A stretch of 64,000 nt of DNA from Meconema thalassinum. Its lineage: Eukaryota; Arthropoda; Insecta; Orthoptera; Tettigoniidae. A model generated the notes under the pieces. The model was given only the letters and a program-made list of their open reading frames with translations. It searched no databases and was not told the DNA's origin. The stretch is from positions 374,343,387-374,407,386 of the forward strand of contig OX336388.2 of assembly GCA_946902985.2 (NCBI GenBank), given 5' to 3'. Numbering within the stretch: the stretch's first letter is position 1; the number at the start of each line of letters is the position of its first letter. Shown here piece after piece: positions 8,822 to 19,594 of the stretch. Both the position numbers and the translations under genes were made by a program.

Positions 8822-11800
8822 TGAACCCGATGGGGTTATGCTGACTGGAAGCGAACATGGTTCTCAGAGACTGTGATCTCAGTAAAAAGGTTCCACCAGG
8901 AAGCGAACCAGAGAGCTACAGGGAGTTTCTTGGTAAAAACCCCTCGAAAGAAATGTATATTTAATCACTGGTGTGATTTTTGATGAAATGGCATTATTTA
9001 GTAAAATAATGTAGGAAATAATGAGCAGATTATATCATTATAAGACGATTTGGTGTAAGCTATTGGAGGTTTGAAGCACAGAGGAGGGCAGAGCTGACAT
9101 TTACTAATCGGCCCAGAATTGTGGGTTGGTCCCAGTGGAGCCACGTCCATCTCTGTCACCCCATTATGTCGTCTGGAGCAGGGGAGAGGCCTGAATAATG
9201 ACACAGTTATTCCCCGACGGAGAATAGATTTGGAGGAGGGGCGGTGAAATGCCCAGAAGAATCATTGATTACTCGTGATTGGAGTAACGAATCGAGATGA
9301 GAGTTGCACACAGGTGAATATCTTGGCAAGAAGATAATTTTAGAGTCTTTTACCTGCGAAATTGGTGCATATATAGTGATGTGCGTAAGGACTGTAAAAC
9401 GACCATTGTTCGCGGATGGATGTGGAGATGTTGTAGGGGATTTCCCGATTAGGTAGCGTCCCACGCCATGGAGAAAGGAATTAATATTAATTAATTGAAC
9501 GAGCGATTCCTTTGCACACATATAGTTTTGGGACCTGTGAAGAGAGAGGAACACAATGATCATGGTTTGAAGACCTGAATCATGCTGTGAGAGGAGCGAA
9601 GATTACGCGGGAAGATGTTGCTCTACTTTCTGTGGAAATCCGATATAAGGGAGTAGACCCCAGGAGGAGCTCTCAGTTGAACCTCACTTTGAAACTCACT
9701 CTGTTCTAACTCAGTCAAGCTCAGTCTACATGCCGCCAAGCGCAGTTACAGCCAGTTACAGTCTTACTCAATTGTCAATTGTAGCACAATGGCAATAAGT
9801 TGCAATCAGTATGCAGCAAATATGCAGCAGTACGAGACAGCGTGTAAGTCGCATACAGAAGTCTTCAAATAAGCTACGTGCAGTCTTCGAGTGAAACTTC
9901 AGTCAGCTACAGCCAGGTTGAAGCAAGTTCGTCAAGGCAAAACGCATGACGATTCTATTCATCAAGACGCCGAACAAAGACGGGTATGTGTAAAAGAAAC
10001 AGTAAATACGCTTGTATGAATAATAGTCGTGATACAGGCATAATCCGCAGCACGAACTATGACGTGTTCAGTTATGAAGCACCGTATAGACTAACGGTAG
10101 CACTATTGTATATAATTATTTGTGAAAGTGTTGAACTTTATTAAGCGCAGTGTGTATAGTACTAACTAATCGTATATGTGTAACTACGATAGAATGCGCT
10201 AAAGAAACTCTACTAAGTGTTTGGTATTGCCATGAGCGTACCAGATGTTAACGCTCATGTTTGGGAGCCAGCGTATTGATGTAACGCAGGACACTTACTG
10301 TAGGAGTAATGATCGTCATAAAACTGTTGGAGAGTTCCGAGAGCAGATAACCAGACTTTCAATCAGGAGTTGGTAACGTAAGATGCCGTCGACACCTGCA
10401 ATTTCGATCTCTGCTAGGGAATTTCAGCATTGAAGTGTGTATAAGTGACGAGTGTTCAGTGTAATGTATATGTAAAAATATCATTTAAAGTAGTGTTTGA
10501 TGAAGTGTTTCACATGTTTGGGGAGCGATAACTTCCTGAAAGGTATGCAACGTGTCGTGTTGGTGATAGAAATTATGTGTAATCAAATGTGTGTAAACAA
10601 GAGAAATATGTCGCGTTAAACCCATTATGGCGGGCGACATGGAAGAATATGATTGGTCGGAGCCACCTTAGATGCCTATAGAGATGTAAGTACCCCACAA
10701 ATTATGGTTATGATCATGTAGAAGTATGGACCGATGCATGTCTGTGATTCCGTAAAGATATTGTGAATTCCTTATAGATGCCAGTAAAAGTCAGTTAGGA
10801 GGCTGATCCTCCATGTTTAATCAGTAATGAGTTGATTTTTATAGAGTTGTAATGTTGATTTGTATCATTAAGTGGAGTAATTATTCCCACTATGAATTAA
10901 GAATGGCAATCAGTTATGTAAATGCAACGAACGCGATTGTTCGAGTTTAAAACGTCTAGCTATGTCGGAAATTTGGTAATTTATGTGAGAATAATAATAA
11001 ATGATGATTTTGGTCATTTATGTCAATGAGATTTTCAATAATAATAATAATAAATTATGATTTTGGTCATTTATGTCAGTGAGAAATGATGATAATAATA
11101 ATAATGGTTATTAAGAGTATGAATGAACACATCAGGAAACAAATAAATTGTTGTAAGCGAGAATTATTAACGCTAAGTGCAAGACTTATCAATCTAAGCA
11201 GGAAGATGTTACAATGAGATTACATTTCAGTAATTATGGAAAGAAGTTTTATATCAGAATATTGCATATATTCGGTAATGATACCAGTAATGAAAGAGCT
11301 TTTATTGAATTGAATTTGCAGCTTAATTGAGAAGCTTATAGAGTAAATGTTAGATTTCTCTTAATATTAGAGGTCGGAATGTCGTAGCATGGAGCATTAG
11401 GGGCCAGATAGTCTATTCTACGTATGAATTCTCCTATGTCGTGGACATTGTTGGAGATATTATGTATTCCAGAGTTGTAGTGATGGACCCTAACTCTGAA
11501 GAAAGGATTGAAATGTGTTCCGGATTGGAATCTTTGTAAGAGTCGAGGAAACAGGGACACCTCGCAGCTCTATGATTTCCCGAGAACTTATAGATGAGTT
11601 ATTTACGCTCGTGGGCAGCGAAAACTCATGGCGACAGTGGTTTTCTGCGCCTATATCATACTTGAGACATCGGTCAACCGCCAGGCTCATGCATTACGAA
11701 CCCCGAACCTTCATGTTGAATGGACCCATGTGAGGCCATTAATTAATCATTATCCTCGACGTAGGAATAATTACAAAAGCTCATTCAATACCTGTTGGCA

Positions 11801-12904
11801 TAATAGTCAATTAAGATCCTTTGGGAACATGTGTGTCGCTCAGGACACAGTATTTGTCTTGTAAATCTCCACTGCTTAGAGAGAGGGAAGCTTTCAAACT
11901 TTTAGGAAGGTCGAGATAATTGGTGAAACGACCCATTCCACTTTCTATTGTGTAGCGATTTCCTTAGCTGAGGGTCGGTGCCAACCACCCGGACCGCTCA
12001 GGCAAGTTATAAGAGGGAAGAGATTCTAGACCTTGTTAAAATGACATATAATGCAAGATTGTTATGTTGAGTATTATAGCCATGTGGTTTGTGAACACAT
12101 GGATAATTATAGTTAATCCTGATGGTTCATTAATTTAGCTATCTGACGAATAGTTACATGATATATTTGTACTGTCACTGGAACCAAGTCATGTAGTTGG
12201 TGACCAGATGCCAATCGCCATGAGCGCGAGGTAGCCTATTGTACAATCCGACATAAGCTATAACGTAACGTTTTATCTAGGAATCACAGACAGCATGCGG
12301 TGAAACCATATAATTGGAGGATGTGTAGGGGGTAGCTTACATAATTATGGAGTTGCACGTGGATTTTGGTGCAACGTCCAAATAGGTAAATGCATGCAAA
12401 GCATTTCATTGGTGGGAAGAAAAATATTAAAACACGCACGGCACACATAATTGTTTAACATAAAGAGGTTTAAGGAATAATCCTTGTTGTAATATTAAAG
12501 AAGTCACATTGTATGACTGTTATGTTAATGTACAGTTTGTTTTGAAGTCGTAGGTGCATCAGCGCACTAGTATATTCTTGTGAAGTTCACAGAAGGGTAA
12601 AGCATTATGGCTAGGTATGACTTTGTTGTGATTTCATATTTGTTTACTTGTGGATTGTGGAAGTAAAAATTTTTGTTTGCTTTATTTTATGCTTTTTGGG
12701 TATTGTTTTGTGTTTGAAGCCATGATTTATTTCAATGAATTAAAGTTTTAGAATAGCGTTGTGCTTTATCATTGTAGAGTTGATACCTTTTTGCCTCAAA
12801 TCCAAAATATGCACTGCAAAATTGGGGTTACCGTACACGCCTGAGAGCTGATGCTAGTTGGAGGCAGATGCATATTATCCAACGAGATTACTCACATGGG
12901 TACA
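8822..12904 (+). repeat. 5' LTR, 4083 bp
   Basis: Starts TGAACCCG, ends GGGTACA. U3 is about 850 bp (8822-9674), followed by an R-U5 of about 3.2 kb. Short ORFs in it are not credible: they lie on both strands and lack any known domain. It contains AAT-rich runs around 10985-11110. Differences from the 3' copy that I noticed: one extra AAT unit near 11045, A versus C near 11147, and C versus A near 12757. Confidence 0.95.
9644..9678 (+). promoter_or_regulatory. Core promoter in the 5' LTR
   Basis: TATAAG at 9644-9649 is followed 31 bp later by TCAGTT (9673-9678), the insect initiator consensus. This places U3/R at about 9675. An identical copy lies in the 3' LTR at 20417-20451. Confidence 0.6.
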
Positions 12905-13580
12905 TGGGAATTGATGTCCTATACTGTGATTTGAGCTAAAGGTACGACTAAAGTCGGTCAGATTTAATGCACACAACTCTATTAAAGTAAGAATTAACGA
13001 AGTAGGGTGTGACCGCTCCTAATCCATAGCTAAGTTCCGATACGTATATATAAATTTTGATAGATTGTGCATATCACTATAGTTTATCATGACGCCCATC
13101 TGTGGAGTCTATGGTAGTAAAAGCTCTATTAATTTATCATGGCGTGGCCCAAGTGGGGCTTTCGGCAGTAAAAACCACTCCCTGAACAGTTTTTATGGTA
13201 AATTAAAAATACGACCGATGTCCTACTAATACTTGTACCACGACACATATTAATTTATCATGGCGCCAGAATACGTGGAGCTTATGGGATTTAGGGAAAA
13301 CCCATAGATTTTTTATGGTATTTCATGGGGAAAACCATAGTAAGTGTTTTGCCTCAAACCGTGTTTGAGTGATTGTTGAATTCAGTAGGCTTTTTGAGGT
13401 AACGCAGAATCTCTCTATTGAGAAGAGAATGGCCTAAGGGTACTAGCGTTACATACCCAATCCACAATCTACTATAATATTATCAGGTTTTGTACGACTT
13501 CACAATATGTGTGCAGTGTTTGATGTTTCTCTTCGAAACGTATCCACATATTTTTCCAGGAAGCCTGCCTGCATATTTAA
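12905..13580 (+). other. Leader between 5' LTR and gag, with primer site
   Basis: TGGGAATTGATGTCC follows the LTR directly, the position of a primer binding site; I cannot name the tRNA. The leader holds three copies of a TTTATCATGRCG motif (13083, 13132, 13253), each followed by a GTGG- or GGAG-containing segment and an AAA-rich stretch. That is a candidate packaging region. No ORF of note. Confidence 0.55.
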
Positions 13581-15869
13581 GTGTGTTATTGTAAAATGCC
13601 AGGTACGGAGGAGATCTTGCAAGTTATTGCAGGACTGAAACAGCATTTTGACGCTGCTCACGTGCAGAACAAACTGGAAACCAAAGCGTTCCAGGATAGT
13701 ATAAACACTCGGTTAGATGAGAACCAGAGAGAGTTAAATAACAGGTTAGATGCAAATCAGGTTGCACTAGATAATAAGTTAGGTCAAATGCAAGAAGTCA
13801 TTAAGACCGAAGTAACAGATACTGTTGTAAGCATTGTATCGGAAATGCAGGTAAATACTGACAAACGTTTCGAGGCCATAGAAGCCAAACTTGAGGGTAA
13901 TTTGCAAGCGTGTAGGCATGCTCAGGAGCAAACCAACAGTAAATTAGAGGCGTTGTCTAACGATATTAAGGATATTCAGATCCAAAATGAGGCGAATCTC
14001 GAACGCCAAGCGAAACAGTTCGCAGAGTTTACGAAAACAGTAGACCAGAGATTAGAGGAGAACGACTCCAAATGGGACCAGAAATTGAAAAGCTACGCTA
14101 GAGCAATTAACGGTGACCTCAAGAAACAGGACCAGAATATATTAGGTCAATGCCAGGAAATAGGCGAAATTAAGGCTATCGCTCATGAAAGTAAGGAACT
14201 GGTAGGCAACGTGAAAGGTCAGATGGGTAAAGTTCATAAAGAACTGGACCAAGTGCAAAGCGACATTATCATAGTCAATAAAAGACAAGAGGAAAATAGA
14301 GGCGAGATCACCAAGGTCCGGAATGAATTGTCTAAAGTCAATGGACACATTCAAGATGAAATTAAAGGTCTGAGAGAAGAACTCGAAATAAGAGAAGGCC
14401 AGAAAACAGAGGCAAGCGACAAGACCCTTGCTCAAATTAAAGAGGACGTAGAGGATGAAATATCCCATATCAAACAAAGTCTGAAAGAAGACAAGGTGAA
14501 AATTTTTCAAGTAGCCGAGGAAAACCGAGATAGGCTTACGAGAATAGAAAAAGAAGTCATTACTCGCCTAAAAAGAGCAGAAATGCGCCATAACCAAATG
14601 GAGACTAGGATAATAGCACAGGAGGAGACACTTCTGAAGTATCCTAAGTCAAGTGAAGGCAGCATAGAGGATATAAGAAAAACAAGGTGGGCAGACCTAG
14701 AAACCCAACCTATAAGCAGGAATGCTGCAGGCGCAGGAGAAAGTCCTTACATGACGCCAGGTGTACCAATTGCGGCATCGACGCCACATGAAAACGCGAT
14801 GCACACCCAGGTGATAAACGTCATTAGGGCAAGCGAAGAAAAACCTAGGAAGTTTTCAGGTAGTCACTGTAGTATGACACCAAAATATTGGTTAAAGGAA
14901 GTGACTGAATATCTCAATGATGCACGAATACCGCAGGAGCGTAGGCTACGTGCTATAGAGAAGTTAACAGAGGGGGAGTGCGCATTATGGTTTCGCAGCT
15001 TCCGTTACACTTTTGATACTGTTGAGGAATTCCGCGAGGCATTCTTGAAGAGATATTGGGACGCCGCGACTCAGCAGAATTTACGGCTGGATTTGTATGC
15101 CAAAAAGTACAGCACGAACAACCCGACGAAGTACGCAGAATTCTTCATATCGCAGATGTGTCGTTTTAAAGAGCTGGATCAAAAACCTAGTGAACTGGAG
15201 CTATGCATTGCTATCGCCAAACAGCTTCCATACGAGATCCAAAGGCTACTAATCTCGGCTAATGCGAAAACTGCTATGGAAATGGAGACAGTTCTAAGGC
15301 AACTGGACCTCACCACAGCAAATACTATGCGTCAGAGTCGAACCGTGGAACAAGTCCACGTGACCAACACACAGACTGACCAACAGCAAGCTCCAAGGAA
15401 TAACAAGACCACGAGCACAGAAACTTTAGATTCCTATGGACGGCAATGGGAACAGGAACCCAGAAAATGGCAGTCAAGGTACAAAGGAAATGCTAATAAA
15501 GCAGGAAGAGGTCGAAGTTCGTGGAATAAACACAATAACAGGGGCAAACCGTACCATAACAATGGAGGTAATAATGGCCAGGAAGGCAATAATAGAAATT
15601 GGAGACCCCAAGAGAGAAGAAATAACTTCGATGACGAGGCAGAAGAGCGTTATCATGCTTCTTTGCGATACCTCGAAGAAAGGGGAGATGAGCCCCAGAA
15701 ATCACAAGTCCGCTGGCAAGAAGTCATGCAGAACAGGACATCGCCAGACAGATATGGAGATGGAGCTAAGAGTTTGGAACTACAGCGCAGCGAACAGGAG
15801 AGAAGGAACTCCAAAGGGGCGGGCGCTGAAGAAAAAAAAAACGCCAAAATTAGAAGAGCTCGAGACTGA
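13581..15869 (+). CDS. gag: Gag polyprotein of the giant-LTR gypsy element
   Basis: 762 residues from ATG 13581 (MPGTEEILQ begins six residues in, an alternative start). Residues about 20-370 are an unusually long coiled-coil region rich in E, K, Q and N. Residues about 430-575 are a Retrotrans_gag-type capsid domain (KYWLKEVTEYL, FRYTFDTVEEFREAFLKRYW, AKQLPYEIQRLL). Instead of a CCHC zinc knuckle the C-terminus is rich in G, N and R (GRGRSSWNKHNNRGKPYHNN), a likely RNA-binding tail. The stop lies 28 bases after a 10-A run (15832-15841) at which the downstream frame must be entered. Structural protein of virus-like particles, inferred from family. Confidence 0.9.
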   Translation: MCYCKMPGTEEILQVIAGLKQHFDAAHVQNKLETKAFQDSINTRLDENQRELNNRLDANQVALDNKLGQMQEVIKTEVTDTVVSIVSEMQVNTDKRFEAIEAKLEGNLQACRHAQEQTNSKLEALSNDIKDIQIQNEANLERQAKQFAEFTKTVDQRLEENDSKWDQKLKSYARAINGDLKKQDQNILGQCQEIGEIKAIAHESKELVGNVKGQMGKVHKELDQVQSDIIIVNKRQEENRGEITKVRNELSKVNGHIQDEIKGLREELEIREGQKTEASDKTLAQIKEDVEDEISHIKQSLKEDKVKIFQVAEENRDRLTRIEKEVITRLKRAEMRHNQMETRIIAQEETLLKYPKSSEGSIEDIRKTRWADLETQPISRNAAGAGESPYMTPGVPIAASTPHENAMHTQVINVIRASEEKPRKFSGSHCSMTPKYWLKEVTEYLNDARIPQERRLRAIEKLTEGECALWFRSFRYTFDTVEEFREAFLKRYWDAATQQNLRLDLYAKKYSTNNPTKYAEFFISQMCRFKELDQKPSELELCIAIAKQLPYEIQRLLISANAKTAMEMETVLRQLDLTTANTMRQSRTVEQVHVTNTQTDQQQAPRNNKTTSTETLDSYGRQWEQEPRKWQSRYKGNANKAGRGRSSWNKHNNRGKPYHNNGGNNGQEGNNRNWRPQERRNNFDDEAEERYHASLRYLEERGDEPQKSQVRWQEVMQNRTSPDRYGDGAKSLELQRSEQERRNSKGAGAEEKKNAKIRRARD

Positions 15870-16278
15870 TGGATGGAAGTCTATTAACATCATCAATTGG
15901 ATAGCCAAACCAGAAGAATTGATTGAGGATACAGGAGGACCACAGGTCATGGTCAAGAGAGAATTGCCTATTATAATTGTGAGAGTGGCAGGATTAAAAG
16001 TCAGAAGTCTGCTAGACACAGGATCAACAGTGAGCCTGATGACACAAGCTCTATATAATGAAATAGCCCGGAGAGAGAACATTTTGAAGATACCGATCTC
16101 CAGTGTCAAAATTAAAGGGGTAATTCCAGACAAAACAATGATATGTAAATACCAGGTATTCCTAGATTTACAGATAGGAGGCTCTATTTTCTCACAGAGT
16201 TTTCTGTTAGTGAACAAACTACCTTATAACCTACTTATTGGGGGCAGAGTTTATAAGGGAATACAGAGTGATAATTGA
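15832..16278 (+). CDS. Aspartic protease frame (gag-pro-pol)
   Basis: The open frame extends upstream to at least 15436, overlapping gag, but is likely used only from the A-run onward. The protease active site is LLDTGSTVSLM (DTG codons at 16015-16023), followed by VKIKGV and a flap region, and ends with the conserved LLIGG segment near 16240. It lies +1 relative to gag. The frame stops at 16278, while pol begins in the next frame at the five-G run 16240-16244. Role: maturation of Gag and Pol, inferred from family. Confidence 0.85.
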   Translation, partial: KKKTPKLEELETDGWKSINIINWIAKPEELIEDTGGPQVMVKRELPIIIVRVAGLKVRSLLDTGSTVSLMTQALYNEIARRENILKIPISSVKIKGVIPDKTMICKYQVFLDLQIGGSIFSQSFLLVNKLPYNLLIGGRVYKGIQSDN

Positions 16279-19200
16279 CCTAGCACAGGACAGGGTTCTG
16301 TTCCATGTGAATGAAGAAGCTGAAGGCTTAGAGGTCGCACTCAATGAAATTGAACCAGGATCCAGTGAACAAGTATGGCATACATACAGAGATGTGGCTG
16401 ATGAAGAAGTGTTAGCCATTGAGCAGTTAGAAGCGGAGCTCAAAACACTAGCCACAGACTTGGAAAAAGATCTGGAACCCAAATTGGAAGAATACATTTC
16501 GGAGAAGCTAGAAGAAGCGAAAATTGGGCTAAAAGAGAAGGAAAATTTAAAGCAGTTATTGCTGGAACAGAAGGAAGTCTTTGATTCGAGACCTGGTCGG
16601 ATAAAGAACTTCACTTATGCTTTTCAAGTCAGTGATTGGACACCATTTAGGCAGAAACCCTACCCTATAGCTGAAAAGCATTATGCTAAAGTGAAAGAGG
16701 CAATTCAGGAGATGTTGGAGGCCGGTGTTATTGAGAAAACACCTACGCCTTATGTAAGTCCATTGGTAATTGTACCAAAGACAGACGGATCTGTCAGAGT
16801 CTGCTTGGACCTGAGACGCTTAAATTTGAGAGTTATTCCGGAATTTGACCAAGTGCCACCTATTAAAGAGATCCTCAGGAAGTTTAAAGGAAAAACTATA
16901 TTCTCAAACTTGGATATCACATCCAGTTTCCACCATCTTGAATTAGAGAAGAAAACTAGTCTGTTGACAGGATTTATGTTTGATCAACATACATTCACAT
17001 TTTTAAGGCTACCTTTTGGGTTGAAAACAGCTGGTTCAGCCCTGATAAGAGCGTTAGATCGCAATCTATCAGATGAGGTTAAAGAGAGTACCATCAGATA
17101 TGTAGACGACATTCTACTCACATCAGAATCTCTGGAGGAGCACATGAGAGACCTGAAGAAGTTGCTAGATGACCTTCGAGAGGCTAACTTTAAGGTCAAT
17201 ATCAAGAAATCGCACTTCTGTCAGAGGGAAGTTAAATTCCTAGGGCATGTTATTGATGCAAATGGAGTGAAGCCTAATCCAGATAAATTGGAGATAATTC
17301 GGAATTTCCCTCGACCCACGAAAGTTAAGCACGTCCGACAGTATTTGGGAGTAATTGGATTCTTTTCGAACCACTGCCCAAACTATACTGCGACAGTAGC
17401 ACCACTGCAGGACCTATTGAAGAAAGGCGGCAGATGGAATTGGACGGAGCAATGTCAGGAAGCATTCGTGAGGTCAAAACAAATGCTTTTGGAATATGTG
17501 AAACTGGGATACCCAGATTATACCCAGAAGTTTATCATACAGACGGATGCATCACTTATTGGGATTGGAGCGATGCTATTCCAGGAAAATGTTGACCAGC
17601 CTGAGAAGAAAGTTTTTATCGCCTTTATCAGCAGAAGACTGAGAGCCCATGAGAAAAATTACACGATCACAGAGATAGAATTGCTCGCAATTTTGTACGC
17701 GTTGCAATCGTGGCACAAACTCGTGTACGGCTTCCGAATAGTTCTGAGAACAGACCATAAAGCTTTAACATTTTTGTTAAAGACAGATTTGTCTAGTCAG
17801 AGATTGACAAGATGGTCCCTGTATATCCAGCAATTTGATGTGGAAATAGAATACTGTCCAGGGAAAGAGAATGTAATACCGGACATATTAAGTCGTTACC
17901 CTAGAGAAGAAGAAGTACTAGCGGTCCAGATTGAGAATCGAGATCAGAAGACGTTGGATGACTTAAGGAACATTACCAACCTACAACGCGAAGACCCATG
18001 GTTGAAGATGATAATCGATTACTTTGAGGGACGTTTAGCAAGGGGAACTGCGATATACAGAGAGGCGGAGGCATTGGCAACAGATTATGTATGGTATAAT
18101 CAGATATTACACAGGTGGGACGATGTGGATCATACACGTCAAAGGATTGTAATTCCTGCATCTTTGCAGAGGAGATTAGTATGGCTAGCCCACAGAGCAT
18201 TTGGCCATCCGGGGATTGATAAAATCTGTGCTCTGTTGAAGGAAGCATTTACTTGGCCAAAATTGAGAGAAACGGTGAGAAATGCTATTAGAACATGTGA
18301 TCTTTGCCAAAGGGTAAAGCCGAATCCCTTTTTAATGAGGCAACGACCTATCCCGTTATTGCCAGAGAAGCCAAGGCAGCTATTGAGTATCGACAACTTT
18401 GGACCATTGCCTAGAGCACGTAGAGGCAATAGACACATTTTTGTAGCCATGGATGTATTTTCGAAAATGGTGGTGTTGTGCCCCATTCAAAAGACAAGTT
18501 CAAAACAGGTCTTGAAGCGCCTGAAAGAGAGAGTTATTCCGATTCTTGGGAAGCCGGATAACATTCTCTCGGACCACGGAAGTTGCTTTACTAGTGCAGA
18601 ATTTCGTCGAGAACTGGAAACTCTAGGAATTAGGCAGATTTTATCTACCATTCGCCATCCTGAGGCAAGTCCCGTTGAAAGAGTAATGAGAGAGATCCAG
18701 AAATACATGAAGATCTACTGTTCTGAAGCGAATTGGCGTTGGATTGAATTTCTAGAAGTCATTGAATACTGTATAAATAATACTGCACATGAGGCGACAG
18801 GTCAGGTTCCCGTTACTCTACATCTGGATCAGAGACCAGAGAGACCGTGGAATGGTGTTATTCCATTACCTGTAGACGCACAGCCCGGTAGAGAATTGAG
18901 GATCCAACGAACCTTTGAATATCTCAAAGCACAGGCGGAGAGACGTCAGAGAAGGAATCGTGCGAAGAGGTATCATAAACCGCTTCTCGTGGGACAGAAA
19001 GTTTTAATTAAGAAACCCGCCAGTTCAGATCCAGAGGCACGGAAGTATAAGAAGTTTAATTTTTCTTACCACGGCCCGTTCGAGGTGATAAGAGACCTCC
19101 AGAACAATGCATATAGGTTAAGGCATTTAGAGAATGGAAACGAGGTCGTTATGAACATAGCCAACTTAAAAATTTATTACTCGCCAGAAGAATTCGATGA

Positions 19201-19513
19201 ACCAGAAGAAGAATTAGTAACGCACACCCAACTCAACGTGGAGAGCGGAGGCAGCCAAGCAGGCAGACCTGAATGTTGGAACGGCGAGACGGGACAAGAA
19301 ACAGACAGTTTACCCAGTGTAAGCGGAGAGCAGAAAGAATGCCAGTGTTTGCGAGAACTCTATGAAGAAATGGTCAGAGTAGCCAGAGAGGTTGAGGCTG
19401 TAAACGCGACCCTTCGCAGGGAGAATAGACAGCTCAGAAACAAGGCCGAGTGTGGAAGGGGGAACACTACTAACCCACTCGCAGCCAGACAAGGTGAAGG
19501 ACCCCAGACGTAA
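16238..19513 (+). CDS. pol: Pol: reverse transcriptase, RNase H and integrase
   Basis: 1091 codons open without a stop. The first residues continue the protease C-terminus (AEFIREYRVIIDL), so this is a downstream frame rather than an independent start. Order: reverse transcriptase about 150-335 (CLDLRRLN; active site YVDD at 288-291), RNase H about 430-545 (DASLIGIGA, then TDHKALT), integrase HHCC zinc finger about 645-695 (GHPGIDKI...CDLCQ), integrase core with D near 719, D near 778 and E near 817 (SIDNFGP, ILSDHGS, SPVERVM), and a GPY/F module near 944 (YHGPFEVI). A C-terminal coiled coil follows (ELYEEMVRVAREVEAVNATL). Catalytic motifs look intact. Confidence 0.93.
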   Translation: MGAEFIREYRVIIDLAQDRVLFHVNEEAEGLEVALNEIEPGSSEQVWHTYRDVADEEVLAIEQLEAELKTLATDLEKDLEPKLEEYISEKLEEAKIGLKEKENLKQLLLEQKEVFDSRPGRIKNFTYAFQVSDWTPFRQKPYPIAEKHYAKVKEAIQEMLEAGVIEKTPTPYVSPLVIVPKTDGSVRVCLDLRRLNLRVIPEFDQVPPIKEILRKFKGKTIFSNLDITSSFHHLELEKKTSLLTGFMFDQHTFTFLRLPFGLKTAGSALIRALDRNLSDEVKESTIRYVDDILLTSESLEEHMRDLKKLLDDLREANFKVNIKKSHFCQREVKFLGHVIDANGVKPNPDKLEIIRNFPRPTKVKHVRQYLGVIGFFSNHCPNYTATVAPLQDLLKKGGRWNWTEQCQEAFVRSKQMLLEYVKLGYPDYTQKFIIQTDASLIGIGAMLFQENVDQPEKKVFIAFISRRLRAHEKNYTITEIELLAILYALQSWHKLVYGFRIVLRTDHKALTFLLKTDLSSQRLTRWSLYIQQFDVEIEYCPGKENVIPDILSRYPREEEVLAVQIENRDQKTLDDLRNITNLQREDPWLKMIIDYFEGRLARGTAIYREAEALATDYVWYNQILHRWDDVDHTRQRIVIPASLQRRLVWLAHRAFGHPGIDKICALLKEAFTWPKLRETVRNAIRTCDLCQRVKPNPFLMRQRPIPLLPEKPRQLLSIDNFGPLPRARRGNRHIFVAMDVFSKMVVLCPIQKTSSKQVLKRLKERVIPILGKPDNILSDHGSCFTSAEFRRELETLGIRQILSTIRHPEASPVERVMREIQKYMKIYCSEANWRWIEFLEVIEYCINNTAHEATGQVPVTLHLDQRPERPWNGVIPLPVDAQPGRELRIQRTFEYLKAQAERRQRRNRAKRYHKPLLVGQKVLIKKPASSDPEARKYKKFNFSYHGPFEVIRDLQNNAYRLRHLENGNEVVMNIANLKIYYSPEEFDEPEEELVTHTQLNVESGGSQAGRPECWNGETGQETDSLPSVSGEQKECQCLRELYEEMVRVAREVEAVNATLRRENRQLRNKAECGRGNTTNPLAARQGEGPQT

Positions 19514-19580
19514 ACACAGACGGTGGTCGACAGTCAGCTGGTTACTTATATAAGCCACTTGCATTGGACTTTTATAAGTT

Positions 19581-19594
19581 TTGCAAGGGGAACA
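19581..19594 (+). other. Polypurine tract of giant-LTR element
   Basis: GCAAGGGGAACA immediately precedes the TGAACCCG of the 3' LTR. Confidence 0.7.

Noticed and set aside
9207..9563. 118-codon minus-strand frame in each gypsy LTR (also 19980-20336), and other short LTR frames
   Set aside because: They are duplicated only because the LTR is duplicated. They show no domain and lie antisense to the LTR transcript or in several frames, so they are treated as chance ORFs.
15493..15705. Antisense frames within gag and pol (for example 14142-14510, 15780-16217)
   Set aside because: Shadows of well-supported sense coding regions with known domains.
19514..19594. An envelope gene after pol in the giant-LTR element
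   Set aside because: Only about 80 bp separate the pol stop from the LTR, so no env is present.
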